From Amycolatopsis albispora (GTDB lineage: Bacteria; Actinomycetota; Actinomycetes; Mycobacteriales; Pseudonocardiaceae), in NCBI RefSeq assembly GCF_003312875.1, contig NZ_CP015163.1, forward strand, positions 1,178,001 to 1,242,000: a DNA stretch of 64,000 nucleotides, in the 5' to 3' direction. The translations under genes and the position numbers were made by a program. Below are positions 1-7,799 of the stretch, in pieces. A model generated the notes under the pieces. The model saw nothing but the letters and a program-made list of their open reading frames with translations. It ran no database searches and was not told the origin of the DNA. Positions within the stretch are counted from its first letter, which is position 1. Each line of letters begins with the position of its first letter.

Positions 1-1
1 G

Positions 2-430
2 GTCGAGGGCAAGCGCCACCGCTTCGCCGCGCACGTGGTCCTGGTGCGCGCGGGTGGCGTGGCCTTCCCGGCCACGCTGACCGGGGTCGCCGTGCGCGGT
101 GGTACGCCGGAGATCGGCGGCTCCACCACGATCCTGGTGATGATGCGGGCCGCGCAGGGTGCCGCCGACGCCGGGGTGGTGACCAACCGCAAGAAGATCC
201 TGTCCGAAATGGACGCACGGATCCTGGAGGGCATCGCGGCCGGGTTCTCCACCATTCCGCTGGCTTCGCGGCTGTACCTGAGCCGGCAGGGCGTGGAGTA
301 CCACGTCAGCGGCCTGCTCCGGAAGCTGAAGGTGCCCAACCGGGCCGCGCTGGTTTCCCGCGCGTACTCGATGGGCGTGCTCAACGTCGGCATCTGGCCG
401 CCGAAGGTGGTCGACGACTTCGTCAAGTAG
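2..430 (+). CDS. LuxR-family transcriptional regulator, C-terminal part (5' truncated by window)
   Basis: The reading frame is open from the first complete codon at base 2 to a TAG at 430, so the start lies outside the window. The last ~75 residues form a LuxR/FixJ-type helix-turn-helix: LEGIAAGFSTIPLASRLYLS, then VEYHVSGLLRKLKVPNRAAL, the usual recognition-helix and linker pattern. The visible upstream part ends a sensor-like domain (the strand-rich segment around VVLVRAGGVAFPATLTGVAV) that resembles the tail of a PAS fold, but too little is present to assign it. The protein should act as a DNA-binding regulator; its target cannot be inferred. It is followed by a hairpin terminator and an unrelated P450 gene. 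Confidence 0.75.
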   Translation, partial: VEGKRHRFAAHVVLVRAGGVAFPATLTGVAVRGGTPEIGGSTTILVMMRAAQGAADAGVVTNRKKILSEMDARILEGIAAGFSTIPLASRLYLSRQGVEYHVSGLLRKLKVPNRAALVSRAYSMGVLNVGIWPPKVVDDFVK

Positions 431-452
431 GGGCGAGGGGCTGTCCCGAGCC

Positions 453-483
453 GGAGGCCGCGACCCGATGGGTCGTGGCCTCC
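453..483 (+). terminator. Hairpin terminator after the LuxR gene
   Basis: Arms GGAGGCCGCGACCC and GGGTCGTGGCCTCC form a 14-bp stem with one G-U pair and a 3-nt loop, 22 bases past the stop codon. There is only a short T-containing tail, as is common in actinobacteria. Confidence 0.6.
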
Positions 484-610
484 TTCCATCCCGGGAACCG
501 TTTACCGTGTTTACCCCGGCCGACGATCAGGTGACCGGGAGCTTGTGCGTTGCCGCACAGACGGTGGGGGGTGTGGGCGGTTTGCCTGAGTCAGGGGTAC
601 CGTCGGCCGG

Positions 611-1897
611 GTGGGGCAGCTTCGGACGCGAGTGAGTGCCTGGCTGGCACGCCGGTATCTCAGCAGGGTACGCAAAAAGGGGTTCGATCTGTCGAGGCTG
701 GGCATGTTCCCGGACTCGGCGCTGATGCCGCTGCGGCGCAACGGGCTCGACCCGGTGCCGGAGCTGGCGCGGCTGCGTGAGCGCGAGCCGATCAGCAAGC
801 TGGACATCCCGTTCGGGGTGAACGTGTGGCTGGTCTCCGGGTACGAGGAGACCAAGGCGGTGCTCAGCGACGCCACCCGGTTCAGCAACGACTTCAACAA
901 CCTGGTCGGGGAGGGCGGCGCGAACGCCGACGCCAATCCCGGCGGGCTGGGCTTCGCCGATCCGCCGGTGCACACGCGGCTGCGCAAGCTGCTCACCCCG
1001 GAGTTCACCATGCGCCGGCTGTCGCGGCTCAAGCCCGGCATCGCCGAGATCATCGACCAGCGGCTGGACGCGATCGCCGCGGCCTCCGCGCACGGCCCGG
1101 TGGACCTGGTGCAGGAGTTCGCGCTGCCCATCCCGTCGCTGGTGATCTGCGAGCTGCTCGGCGTGCCCTACGAGGACCGCGACGCCTTCCAGCACCTGAG
1201 CGTGGCGCGGTTCGACCTGTTCAGCGGGGCGGAGGCGTCGTTCGGCGCGATCTCCGAATCGCTGGAGTACCTGCTCGGCGTGGTGCGCAAGCAGCGCGAG
1301 AACCCGGGCGACGGGCTGCTCGGCATGATCATCAAGGAGCACGGCGACGAGGTCGACGACCGCGAGCTGGCCGGGCTCGCCGACGGCGTGCTGACCGGCG
1401 GGTTCGAGACCACCGCCAGCATGCTGGCGCTCGGCGCGCTGGTCCTGCTGCAGGACCAGGAGACGTTCAAGCGCATCGGCGGCGCCGCCGACGACGACCC
1501 GGTGGTGCACGGTTTCGTCGAGGAGGCGCTGCGTCACCTGACCGTGGTGCAGGCCGCGTTCCCGCGGTTCGCCAGGGAGGACCTGGAGATCGGCGGGGTG
1601 CGGATCGGCCAGGGCGACGTGGTGGTGTGCTCGCTGAGCGGGGCGAACCGGGACCCGGAGTTCGGGCCGGCGCTGGAGGACTTCGACGCCTTCCGCAGCC
1701 CGACCAAGCACGTGGCCTTCGGGCACGGGGTGCACCGCTGCATCGGCGCCGAACTGGCCAGGATGGAACTGCGTGCCGCCTACCCGGCGCTGGTCCGGCG
1801 CTTCCCGGACCTGCGCCTGGCGGTGCCGGCGCACGAACTGGAGTTCCGGAAGGTGTCGGTGGTCTACGGGGTCGAGTCGCTGCCCGTGCTGGTCTGA
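611..1897 (+). CDS. Cytochrome P450 monooxygenase
   Basis: This 428-residue protein is a soluble bacterial class I P450. It shows the I-helix motif GGFETTA (about residues 261-267, with Glu in place of the common Asp), the K-helix ExxR in EEALRHL (about residue 304) and the heme-binding loop FGHGVHRCIG with the cysteine ligand at residue 377. It would need ferredoxin and ferredoxin reductase partners, none of which are adjacent, so the substrate is unknown. The GTG start at 611 is chosen because the frame has no better start before the conserved N-terminus and AGGGG lies about 14 bases upstream. Its 3' end overlaps the convergent STAS gene by 34 bp. Confidence 0.93.
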   Translation: MGQLRTRVSAWLARRYLSRVRKKGFDLSRLGMFPDSALMPLRRNGLDPVPELARLREREPISKLDIPFGVNVWLVSGYEETKAVLSDATRFSNDFNNLVGEGGANADANPGGLGFADPPVHTRLRKLLTPEFTMRRLSRLKPGIAEIIDQRLDAIAAASAHGPVDLVQEFALPIPSLVICELLGVPYEDRDAFQHLSVARFDLFSGAEASFGAISESLEYLLGVVRKQRENPGDGLLGMIIKEHGDEVDDRELAGLADGVLTGGFETTASMLALGALVLLQDQETFKRIGGAADDDPVVHGFVEEALRHLTVVQAAFPRFAREDLEIGGVRIGQGDVVVCSLSGANRDPEFGPALEDFDAFRSPTKHVAFGHGVHRCIGAELARMELRAAYPALVRRFPDLRLAVPAHELEFRKVSVVYGVESLPVLV

Positions 1898-2253
1898 GCA
1901 GCAGGCCGCCCGGCCAGTTCGGCGGTTTCGTACAGGCGCAGCATCACGCCGACGCCGGTGGCCTCGAACGCGCGCCGCACCGGGCGGCTGGCCCCGGCGA
2001 CGCGGAAGTCCACCCCGCGCTCGGCGGTTTCCTGCTGCACCAGCACCAGGGTGGCGATACCGCTGCTGCCGAGGAAGTCCACCCCGGCCAGGTCGGCGAC
2101 GAGCACCTCCGGCGGGGGCAGCAGCGCGGCGGCCAGCGCGGTGTCCCAGGTGGTGAGCGTGCCGAGATCGATCTCGCCCGCCGCGCTGACCACCACGACG
2201 CCGGGCGCCGGCCGGGTGGTCCGGACGTCCAGGGTGGTGGCGGTTCGCTCCAC
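1864..2253 (-). CDS. STAS-domain anti-sigma factor antagonist
   Basis: This 129-residue single STAS-domain protein resembles SpoIIAA/RsbV. The core is VVVVSAAGEIDLGTLTTWDTAL followed by VLVADLAGVDFLGSSGIATL, where the serine pair after DFLG corresponds to the phosphorylated serine of the family. Such proteins release a sigma factor by binding an anti-sigma kinase when unphosphorylated. No anti-sigma kinase or sigma factor lies next to it, so the partner is encoded elsewhere. A low-complexity Thr/Ser/Pro tail follows the domain and overlaps the P450 3' end. Confidence 0.85.
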   Translation of the reverse strand: MERTATTLDVRTTRPAPGVVVVSAAGEIDLGTLTTWDTALAAALLPPPEVLVADLAGVDFLGSSGIATLVLVQQETAERGVDFRVAGASRPVRRAFEATGVGVMLRLYETAELAGRPAAQTSTGSDSTP

Positions 2254-2399
2254 GGCAGTTCCTCACTCGGCGGTAGGCGCCCGACAGCGCATCGTGACGG
2301 CTTTCCCAGCACGGTACGGGGTGCGGGCGGGCGGGGACAAGACACGGGTGGCCCGCCCCCGTCCGGCGGCCGCCGATCACCCGTCTCTATGCTCCGCCC

Positions 2400-3020
2400 A
2401 TGGCCAGGTACTTCGACGTGCACCCCGAGAACCCCCAGCGCCGGTCGATCGGCCAGGTGGTCCGGCTGATCACCGAAGGCGGCCTGATCGCCTACCCGAC
2501 GGACTCCTGCTACGCGCTGGGCTGCCAGCTGGGCAACAAGACCGGGATCGACCGGATCAAGGAGATCCGCGGGCTCGACGACAAGCACCACTTCACCCTG
2601 GTTTGCCAGGACTTCGCCCAGCTCGGGCAGTTCGTGCACGTCAGCAACGCGGTGTTCCGCCTGGTCAAGGCCTCGACGCCGGGGAGCTACACGTTCATCC
2701 TGCCGGCCACGAAGGAGGTGCCGCGGCGGCTGATGCACCCGAAGAAGAAGACCGTCGGCGTGCGCATCCCCGAGCACGTGGTCACCCAGGCGCTGGTCGC
2801 CGAACTGGGGGAACCGCTGCTGTCGAGCACGCTGCTGCTGCCCGACCAGGAGGAGCCGATGACCCAGGGGTGGGAGATCAAGGAGCGGCTGGACCACCAG
2901 GTGGACGCGGTGCTCGACTCCGGGGAGTGCGGGACCGAGCCGACCACGGTGATCGACCTGTCCGAGGGTGAGCCGGAAATCGTGCGGCGCGGTGCGGGAG
3001 ACACATCGCGGTTCGAGTGA
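2400..3020 (+). CDS. Sua5/YciO/YrdC-family protein, YciO-like
   Basis: The 206-residue protein is a single YrdC-fold domain. Typical features are GGLIAYPTDSCYALGC near residue 28, IDRIKEIRGLDDKHHF, and STPGSYTFILPATKEVPRR, followed by TVGVRIPEH. YrdC/Sua5 enzymes make threonylcarbamoyl-AMP for tRNA t6A37; the overall length and the DDKHHF segment match the YciO branch better than TsaC/Sua5, and YciO's physiological role is less settled. It begins at ATG 2400, divergent from the STAS gene, with a 146-bp shared intergenic region. Confidence 0.85.
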   Translation: MARYFDVHPENPQRRSIGQVVRLITEGGLIAYPTDSCYALGCQLGNKTGIDRIKEIRGLDDKHHFTLVCQDFAQLGQFVHVSNAVFRLVKASTPGSYTFILPATKEVPRRLMHPKKKTVGVRIPEHVVTQALVAELGEPLLSSTLLLPDQEEPMTQGWEIKERLDHQVDAVLDSGECGTEPTTVIDLSEGEPEIVRRGAGDTSRFE

Positions 3021-3040
3021 GCTGTGTTTTGCTGAACGCC

Positions 3041-3913
3041 ATGGATCTCGATTCGATCGCCGCCGAGCTGTACTCCGGGCCGCGGGAGGAGTTCACCGGC
3101 AGGCGCAACGAACTGGCGGCGCGGGCGCGCAAGGCGGGCGATCGGGACCTGGCCGCGCGGATCAAGGAGCTCCGCAAGCCGACCAGTTCGGCGTGGCTGG
3201 CGAACCGGCTGGCGGCCGCGCACCCGGACGAGCTGGGTGAGCTGACCGAGCTGGGGGAGTCGCTGCGGCAGGCGCACCGCGAGCTGGCCAGCGACGACAT
3301 CCGTGAGCTGTCGCACCGGCGGCGTGAGCAGATCAACCAGCTGCTCGGGCTGGCCAGGGAGGTGGCGCGCGCGGAAGGCGTCTCGATGAGCGAGACGATC
3401 ACCCGGGAGATCGAAAGCACGCTCGAAGCGGCCGTCGCCGGGGAAGAGGCCGCCGAGCAACTGGCCGCCGGGCGGCTCAGCGCGGCGTTGACGCCGGACA
3501 TGACGGACATGTGGCTGATGGCCGCTTCACCGTCGGCGGCCCCGGCACGGCAGGCGAAGCCGGAAAAACCCAAGGCGGAGAAGAAGAAAAAGCCCGAGCC
3601 GGTACGGGACGAACTCGCCGCGAAGCGCGCCGAAGCCGAACGCCGCCGCCGCGAAGAACGCCGTCAGGCCGAGGAACGCGCGAAGCGCACCGCCGCCGAC
3701 CGGGATGCCGCGGCACAGGAACTGTCCGAACTGGAATCGGAAGCCGAGGACCTCGGCAAGCGCGTGGAGAACCTGGAAACCGAACTGGCGAAGCTGAAGC
3801 AGAAGCACCGCGAGGTTCGCAAGGCCGTCGCCGCCGCCGAAAAAACCCTGGAAAAAGCGAAGGGCGCGGCGGGCGCCGCCGAACGAGCCCTGTCCTCCCT
3901 GCCAGGACAGTGA
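3041..3913 (+). CDS. Hypothetical protein with long C-terminal coiled coil
   Basis: This is a 290-residue protein from ATG 3041; an in-frame GTG at 3017 overlaps the previous stop but adds only eight unlikely residues. The N-terminal ~145 residues are helical and charged, with a conserved-looking segment AARIKELRKPTSSAWLANRL. From about residue 165 the sequence is dominated by K/E/R/A, first a KPEKPKAEKKKKPEP stretch and then heptad-like coiled coil to the C-terminus. It has no signal peptide or membrane segment. Similar proteins in actinomycetes are annotated only as hypothetical, and no function can be assigned. It ends 47 bp before a convergent gene. Confidence 0.75.
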   Translation: MDLDSIAAELYSGPREEFTGRRNELAARARKAGDRDLAARIKELRKPTSSAWLANRLAAAHPDELGELTELGESLRQAHRELASDDIRELSHRRREQINQLLGLAREVARAEGVSMSETITREIESTLEAAVAGEEAAEQLAAGRLSAALTPDMTDMWLMAASPSAAPARQAKPEKPKAEKKKKPEPVRDELAAKRAEAERRRREERRQAEERAKRTAADRDAAAQELSELESEAEDLGKRVENLETELAKLKQKHREVRKAVAAAEKTLEKAKGAAGAAERALSSLPGQ

Positions 3914-3960
3914 CCGGAGCCGGAAAGTCCGATGTGGACTGACCGGCCCCGGCCGCTGGG

Positions 3961-4890
3961 TCAGGGCTTCGGGATGGCGACCGCGTTGTAGGGCGTGGTC
4001 GGCGTCGGCGGGGTGGTGAAGCGGGCGTTGGGCAGGTAGAGGCGGTTGCCGTAGGCGGCGATCGTGGTGGGGACGTCGAAGCGCGGGTCGGTGATCCGCT
4101 CGCGCAGTTTCGCGTGGCTGCCGTCTTCGGTGACGGTGAACACGGCGACCGCGTTCGACCGGTTCTGCACCACGTACAGCGTGCGTCCCCGGAGCAGGAG
4201 GCCGTCGCCGTTGACCAGGGTCTCGCCGCCGAGGTCGACCAGCTTCGTCACACCGGTCTTCTTGTCCACCAGGTGCAGCTGCGCGGTGTTGCTCTGCACG
4301 ACCAGCAGCGAGCGGCGGTCGGGGGTTTCGGCGATGCCGTTGGCGTTGATCGCCCCGGGGGTGACCACGAAGTCGCCGGTGAGCGGGAGGGTGGTGTGCG
4401 TGTCGGCCAGCTTGCCGTGCTTCCCGATGGCGACGCGGTACAGCACGGCCTTGCGGGAGTCGGTGAAGTACGCCGCCTCGCTGGTGAGCACGACGTCGTT
4501 GACGAAGGTGTCGGTGTCGGCGGCGAGCTGGTAGGTCTTGAGCACCTTCCCGGTCTTCGCGTCCACCACACGCGCGTCACCGCCGACGCCGCCGGAGACG
4601 AACAGGCGGCTGCGGTGGTCGGCCTTCAGCCCGACCGACGGGGTGCCGGGGCCCTGGCTGAACACCTCGCCCTTGCCGGTGCGGAGGTCGACGCGGAACA
4701 GGTCACCGTCGGCGCGGGAGCCGAAGTAGGCGGTGGGGGCGTGCCCGATCGCGATGCCCTCGGGCAGGAATCCGTCGGGCAGCGGGAATTCGGCGGGGAA
4801 CGGCTGGGCAGGCGCGGCGACGGCGGGCACGGTGGTCACCAGCGAAACGCCGAGGACCACCGCGGCGAGCGCGCCGAGGGTGCGGGACAT
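3961..4890 (-). CDS. Secreted SMP-30/gluconolactonase-like beta-propeller protein
   Basis: This 309-residue protein begins with a Sec signal peptide (MSRTLGALAAVVLGVSLVTTVPAVAA). Repeated blade-like units follow, including EGIAIGHAPTAYFGSRADGDLFRVDLRTG and GAINANGIAETPDRRSLLVVQSN; the latter has the NGIA.TPD pattern of SMP-30/strictosidine-synthase-like propellers. It probably acts outside the cell, but whether it is a lactonase or a binding protein cannot be told. AAGGAG lies upstream of the ATG at 4890. It is downstream of the acyl-CoA synthetase on the same strand, but the 86-bp gap and unrelated function leave cotranscription open. Confidence 0.78.
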   Translation of the reverse strand: MSRTLGALAAVVLGVSLVTTVPAVAAPAQPFPAEFPLPDGFLPEGIAIGHAPTAYFGSRADGDLFRVDLRTGKGEVFSQGPGTPSVGLKADHRSRLFVSGGVGGDARVVDAKTGKVLKTYQLAADTDTFVNDVVLTSEAAYFTDSRKAVLYRVAIGKHGKLADTHTTLPLTGDFVVTPGAINANGIAETPDRRSLLVVQSNTAQLHLVDKKTGVTKLVDLGGETLVNGDGLLLRGRTLYVVQNRSNAVAVFTVTEDGSHAKLRERITDPRFDVPTTIAAYGNRLYLPNARFTTPPTPTTPYNAVAIPKP

Positions 4891-4976
4891 GCTGCTCTCC
4901 TTGTCGGGGTGGGGACAGGCAAGGAGAGTCTTTCGCTTCCGCGAGTGCGGCGAAATGGATCAACCGGATGAACCGC

Positions 4977-6698
4977 CTAGGCCTTGGGTGCCTTCAGCTG
5001 GGGGAACTGGTCGTCGCGGTATTCGGTGACCTCGGCCTGTCCCGCCGCCGCCCGCTCCTCGCGGCCGCGCAGGTCGACCCGGCGGATCTTGCCGGAGATC
5101 GTCTTCGGCAGCTCGAAGAACTCGATGCGGCGGATCCGCTGGTACGGCGCGAGGTTCTCCCGCGCGTGCTGGAGAATGGCGAAGGCCGTCTCGGCGGTGG
5201 GCTCGTACCCGGCGGCGAGCGCGACGTAGGCCTTGGGCACCGCGAGCCGGAGTTCGTCGGGGGCCGGGACCACGGCGGCTTCCGCCACGGCCGGGTGCTC
5301 GATGAGCACGCTTTCCAGTTCGAACGGCGAGATCTTGTAGTCCGACGCCTTGAACACGTCGTCGGTGCGCCCGATGTAGAAGATGTAGCCGTCGGCGTCA
5401 CGGGAGGCGACGTCCCCGGTGTGGTAATAGCCGCCCGCCATGGCTTCGGCGTTGCGTTCCGGGTCGCCGCGGTAGCCGGTCATCAGCGACATCGGCCGCC
5501 GCGACAGGTCGACGCAGATCTCGCCCTCGTCCGCCGGTTCGCCGGTGAGCGGGTCGACCAGCACGATCGGCACGCCCGGCAGCGGCAGCCCCATCGACCC
5601 GGGCTTGACCGGCATGCCCGGCACGTTGCCGACGGCCAGCGGCAGCTCGGTCTGCCCGTAACCGTCGCGGATGGTCAGCCCCCACGCCCTGGCGACCTGG
5701 TCCATCACCTCGGGGTTCAGCGGCTCGCCCGCGGACAGCAGTTCACGCAGCGCGCCCGGCCCGCCGGAGAGGTCGGCCTTGATCAGCATGCGCCACACCG
5801 TCGGCGGCGCGCAGAAGGTGTTCACCCCGGCGCGGCGCAGCTGCTCCAGCAGTTTCGCCGCGTCGAAGCGCGTGTAGTTGTAGACGAAGATCGTCGCCTC
5901 GGCGATCCAGGGCGCGAAGAAGCACGACCAGGCGTGCTTGGCCCAGCCGGGGCTGGAGATGTTCAGGTGCACGTCGCCGGGCTTGGCCGCGACCCAGAAC
6001 GACGTCGCCAGGTGCCCGACCGGGTAGGACACCTGCGTGTGCTCGACGAGCTTCGGCTTGCTGGTGGTGCCGGAGGTGAAGTAGAGCAGCTGCGGGTCGC
6101 CGGGCGCGGTGCCCGGGTGCTCGGCGGGCGGCACGGACAGCTCGTAGGCGTCCCGGTAGGCGACCCAGCCCGCCGGGGCGTCGCCGACGGCGATCCGCCG
6201 GTACGAGCCGGGGACCTGGTCGAACTTCGCCGTCTGCGCCGCGTTGACCAGCACGTGCGCCACGCCGGCGCGCTCGACGCGGTCGGTCAGCTCGGCGGGT
6301 CCGAGCGCGGTGGTCGCCGGGAGGATGACCCCGCCCAGCTTCATCACCGCGAGCATGGACTCCCACAGCTCGACCTGGTTGTCCAGCATCAGCAGCACGC
6401 GGTCGCCCCGCGCCACCCCGTGCGCGGCGAGGTGCGCGGCGACCTGGTCGGACCGGCGCGCGAGCTGGTCGAACGAGTACTTCGCCTCGGAGCCGTCCTC
6501 CTCGACGATCCACAGCGCGGTGCGGTCCACGCCCCTGGCCACCGCGTCGAACCAGTCGATCGCCCAGTTGAACCGGTCGCCGAAATCCGGCCATTCGAAG
6601 GCCGTGACCGCCTTCTCGTAGTCACCGGCCAGGTCCTGCAGGACATCGCGGGCCGCGCGGTAGGCCGCCGTGGTGCTGGACGACATCGACGACATCAT
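4977..6698 (-). CDS. AMP-forming acyl-CoA synthetase (medium-chain/aryl type)
   Basis: The 573-residue protein belongs to the ANL superfamily and activates a carboxylate as acyl-AMP, then acyl-CoA. The P-loop motif is YFTSGTTSKPK (about residue 208), the adenylate-binding motif DGYGQTEL, the hinge YHTGDVASRDADGY, and the catalytic lysine region ELPKTISGKIRR near the C-terminus. The overall form resembles ACSM-type medium-chain or aromatic acid ligases. The start could be either of two adjacent ATGs (6698 or 6695), since GAGGAG precedes both. It is divergent from a GAF-LuxR regulator, with a palindrome in the shared promoter, suggesting control by that regulator and import of its substrate by the MHS transporter at 7800. 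Confidence 0.9.
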   Translation of the reverse strand: MMSSMSSSTTAAYRAARDVLQDLAGDYEKAVTAFEWPDFGDRFNWAIDWFDAVARGVDRTALWIVEEDGSEAKYSFDQLARRSDQVAAHLAAHGVARGDRVLLMLDNQVELWESMLAVMKLGGVILPATTALGPAELTDRVERAGVAHVLVNAAQTAKFDQVPGSYRRIAVGDAPAGWVAYRDAYELSVPPAEHPGTAPGDPQLLYFTSGTTSKPKLVEHTQVSYPVGHLATSFWVAAKPGDVHLNISSPGWAKHAWSCFFAPWIAEATIFVYNYTRFDAAKLLEQLRRAGVNTFCAPPTVWRMLIKADLSGGPGALRELLSAGEPLNPEVMDQVARAWGLTIRDGYGQTELPLAVGNVPGMPVKPGSMGLPLPGVPIVLVDPLTGEPADEGEICVDLSRRPMSLMTGYRGDPERNAEAMAGGYYHTGDVASRDADGYIFYIGRTDDVFKASDYKISPFELESVLIEHPAVAEAAVVPAPDELRLAVPKAYVALAAGYEPTAETAFAILQHARENLAPYQRIRRIEFFELPKTISGKIRRVDLRGREERAAAGQAEVTEYRDDQFPQLKAPKA

Positions 6699-6756
6699 TG
6701 TCTCCTCAGGTACGCCGATCGAGGTGGGTAGAGCCTGACCCGCGCCGAGGACCGCT

Positions 6757-6780
6757 CACCACCCCCGCGCGGGGGTAGTG
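6757..6780. promoter_or_regulatory. Palindromic operator candidate, copy 1
   Basis: The core ACCCCCGCGCGGGGGTA at 6761-6777 is a near-perfect dyad between the divergent acyl-CoA synthetase and GAF-LuxR genes. Sixteen of its 17 bases recur at 7715-7731, in front of the MHS transporter. A TTGACG -35-like box for the LuxR gene follows at 6794-6799. Confidence 0.5.
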
Positions 6781-6860
6781 GCCGGTGCCACCCTTGACGT
6801 ATTGCTTCCGGCACCGCACCCTGCACCTTTCGGCGCGGACGTGCCCGGCAAGGAGGCCCG

Positions 6861-7700
6861 ATGCCTGTCGACTGGAGCGACACCACGACGATCGACCGCG
6901 TCCTCGGCCTGCGCCTGAAGCAGCTGCAGCAGCTGACCGGGCTCCCGGTGGTGTTCGGTGGCGCCACGGTGACCGAGCAGGCGGCGCCGCAGCTGCGCAT
7001 CGGCCACCTCCGCGGCACGGTCGGGGACTCGCTGCGGGACCTGCGGGTCGAAGCCGGGCGCGGCCTGGGCGGCTCGGTGATCCAGACTGGCGCGCTGCGC
7101 ACGGTCCGCGACTACGCCTCCACGCGGACCATCACCCACGACTTCGACGCCATCGTCGTGCAGGAGGAGCGGATCAGCTCGGTCTTCGCGCTGCCGGTCA
7201 GGGTGGCGGGCTCGGTCCGCGGGGTGATCTACGGGGCGCTTCGCGGCCAGCAGGCGATCGGTGACGTCGTGCTCGAACGGGCCACCACCTTCGGAGCGAG
7301 CCTCGAACGCGAACTCGCCACCCTGCTGAAACCGCCGGAGCCCGAGCCCGAACCGGTGCCGTCCCGCACCCAGGACGCGGTCGCCAGGCTGCGCGAGGTC
7401 GCGCTGACCGTGGCCGACGAGTCGGTCCGCGAAGCCCTGCTCGGCATCGCACGGGACCTGGGCGGTGCCGACGCGGAGCCGCCGCCCGCACCGGTGGCCG
7501 GCGAGCGCGTGCACCTCGCCCCCCGCGAGATCGAGGCGCTCAAGCACGTCGCCGTCGGCCTGCGCAACAGCGAGATCGCCGACGCGATGAGCCTGCGCAC
7601 CGAAACCGTGCGGGCCTATCTGCGCAGCGCCATGCACCGGCTCAACGTGCACAACCGCACCGCCGCGGTGCACGCCGCCCGGCAGCAGGGACTCATTTAG
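6861..7700 (+). CDS. GAF-domain LuxR-family transcriptional regulator
   Basis: The 279-residue protein has an N-terminal GAF-type sensor region (about residues 10-150; VEAGRGLGGSVIQTGALRTV and RISSVFALPVRVAGSVRGVI are typical) and a C-terminal LuxR helix-turn-helix (LAPREIEALKHVAVGLRNSEIADAMSL onward, about 215-279). It lies between a divergent acyl-CoA synthetase gene and a codirectional MHS transporter gene, and the same 17-bp palindrome occurs at both flanking promoters. It is therefore the likely local regulator of carboxylate uptake and activation, perhaps sensing the acid or acyl-CoA; the ligand is not known. Confidence 0.88.
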   Translation: MPVDWSDTTTIDRVLGLRLKQLQQLTGLPVVFGGATVTEQAAPQLRIGHLRGTVGDSLRDLRVEAGRGLGGSVIQTGALRTVRDYASTRTITHDFDAIVVQEERISSVFALPVRVAGSVRGVIYGALRGQQAIGDVVLERATTFGASLERELATLLKPPEPEPEPVPSRTQDAVARLREVALTVADESVREALLGIARDLGGADAEPPPAPVAGERVHLAPREIEALKHVAVGLRNSEIADAMSLRTETVRAYLRSAMHRLNVHNRTAAVHAARQQGLI

Positions 7701-7708
7701 GGCATTTG

Positions 7709-7736
7709 CCCGATACCCCCGCGCGTGGGTATCGGG
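7709..7736. promoter_or_regulatory. Palindromic operator candidate, copy 2 (may also terminate)
   Basis: Arms CCCGATACCC and GGGTATCGGG form a 10-bp dyad with an 8-nt centre, nine bases after the LuxR stop and 64 bases before the transporter start. The core ACCCCCGCGCGTGGGTA matches the palindrome at 6761 in 16 of 17 bases. An intrinsic-terminator role for the LuxR gene is the alternative. Confidence 0.5.
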
Positions 7737-7799
7737 CCGCGGCCCGGTCTTGCGAACCTCCGCTCGTTCACTTCGGTTCGAGCTCAACGAGGAGCTTCG

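Noticed and set aside
7725..7799. N-terminal extension of the MHS transporter
   Set aside because: The extension runs through the palindrome, while GAGGAG lies directly before ATG 7800.
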